A DNA stretch of 64,000 nt from Hyaloscypha bicolor E (Eukaryota > Ascomycota > Leotiomycetes > Helotiales > Hyaloscyphaceae), in the NCBI RefSeq assembly GCF_002865645.1, contig NW_020194588.1, positions 974,092-1,038,091 on the forward strand. Reading direction: 5' to 3'. The position numbers and the translations under genes are program-made. The notes below the pieces were generated by a model, which was not told where the DNA came from, searched no databases, and was given only the letters and a program-made list of their open reading frames with translations. Shown in pieces: positions 63,832-64,000 of the stretch (positions are counted from its first letter, which is position 1; every line of letters begins with the position of its first letter).

Positions 63832-64000
63832 TATTATATCTAATCCCCCATTTATTTATACTTATCCCCTAAGTACCAAAAATAATAGAAAAATCCTACT
63901 CAGAGTCCGAAATAACGAAATATTCAGGATCCTCCTCTATTAGTTAATCTAATTTCTTTTCCATATACCTAAAATAAGACTTATTACCCTTAAATAGTCT
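63832..64000 (-). mobile_element. End of the internal region of the same retroelement, runs off the window
   Basis: The minus strand carries a polypurine-type GGGGGATTAGA beside the LTR and, before it, the C-terminus of the unidentified element protein (YFRYMEKKLD, EDPEYFVISDSE). It is less mutated than the 10.1-10.3 kb copy. Confidence 0.75.

Noticed and set aside
1..64000. tRNA and rRNA genes
   Set aside because: I looked for cloverleaf A/B-box patterns and rRNA-like conserved blocks in the unmutated parts and saw none I could support.

Overview
The window is from a filamentous ascomycete (Pezizomycotina) whose repeats have been heavily mutated by repeat-induced point mutation (RIP). Two things show this: genes with short (44-65 nt) GT-AG introns and ACTAAC/ACTAAT-type branch sites, and long AT-rich stretches in which CpA and TpG are almost absent while CpT, CpC and ApG persist, so that CAG/CAA codons of old transposon genes read as TAG/TAA. 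I cannot name the species.

Layout. (1) About 1-10,594: RIP-degraded retroelements on the + strand, with a Ty3/gypsy pol relic and then an unidentified open region ending in a well preserved 295-bp LTR. (2) 10,595-15,480: a normal-GC island with two intact minus-strand genes for secreted proteins, an acid-sphingomyelinase-like phosphodiesterase and a cysteine-rich small secreted protein, plus a GC-rich structured segment of unknown nature. (3) About 15,480-53,300: a roughly 38-kb AT-rich block of nested LTR retrotransposons. It holds a gypsy element with both LTRs (18.9-25.4 kb, with a solo LTR of another family inside one LTR), three copies of one Ty1/copia family in opposite orientations (25.5-41.6 kb), remains of an older gypsy element on either side, a short direct-repeat-flanked unit (42.9-44.7 kb) and another gypsy element (45.1-51.0 kb). 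(4) 53,314-55,203: a 1.9-kb LTR-flanked non-autonomous element with lighter RIP.

(5) 55.2-62.2 kb is a graveyard of host genes: a frameshifted RAD5/RAD16-type SNF2-RING helicase, an ankyrin-repeat gene, and the 5' end of a haem-thiolate peroxygenase gene fused to the ankyrin gene. The ankyrin gene is split by a 3.4-kb DNA transposon (58,225-61,659) with long terminal inverted repeats starting TGTGA, a 4-bp target duplication and an integrase-like transposase relic. These are the hallmarks of the Ginger superfamily. This element in turn carries a 758-bp hAT-type MITE with a perfect 8-bp target duplication. (6) 62.2-64.0 kb: AT-rich sequence, then the 3' LTR and the C-terminal coding end of the same LTR family seen at 10.3 kb, in inverted orientation and running off the window.

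Only the two genes in the 10.8-15.4 kb island look functional. They encode unrelated secreted proteins and do not form an obvious pathway, but a small gene island with secreted products inside repeat-rich, RIP-prone sequence is the setting where plant-pathogen effector genes are often found. The most notable findings are the Ginger-like/hAT nest inside the ankyrin gene, a CACGTG-containing palindrome shared by several otherwise different LTR elements, and the cysteine-rich secreted protein at the AT/GC border.
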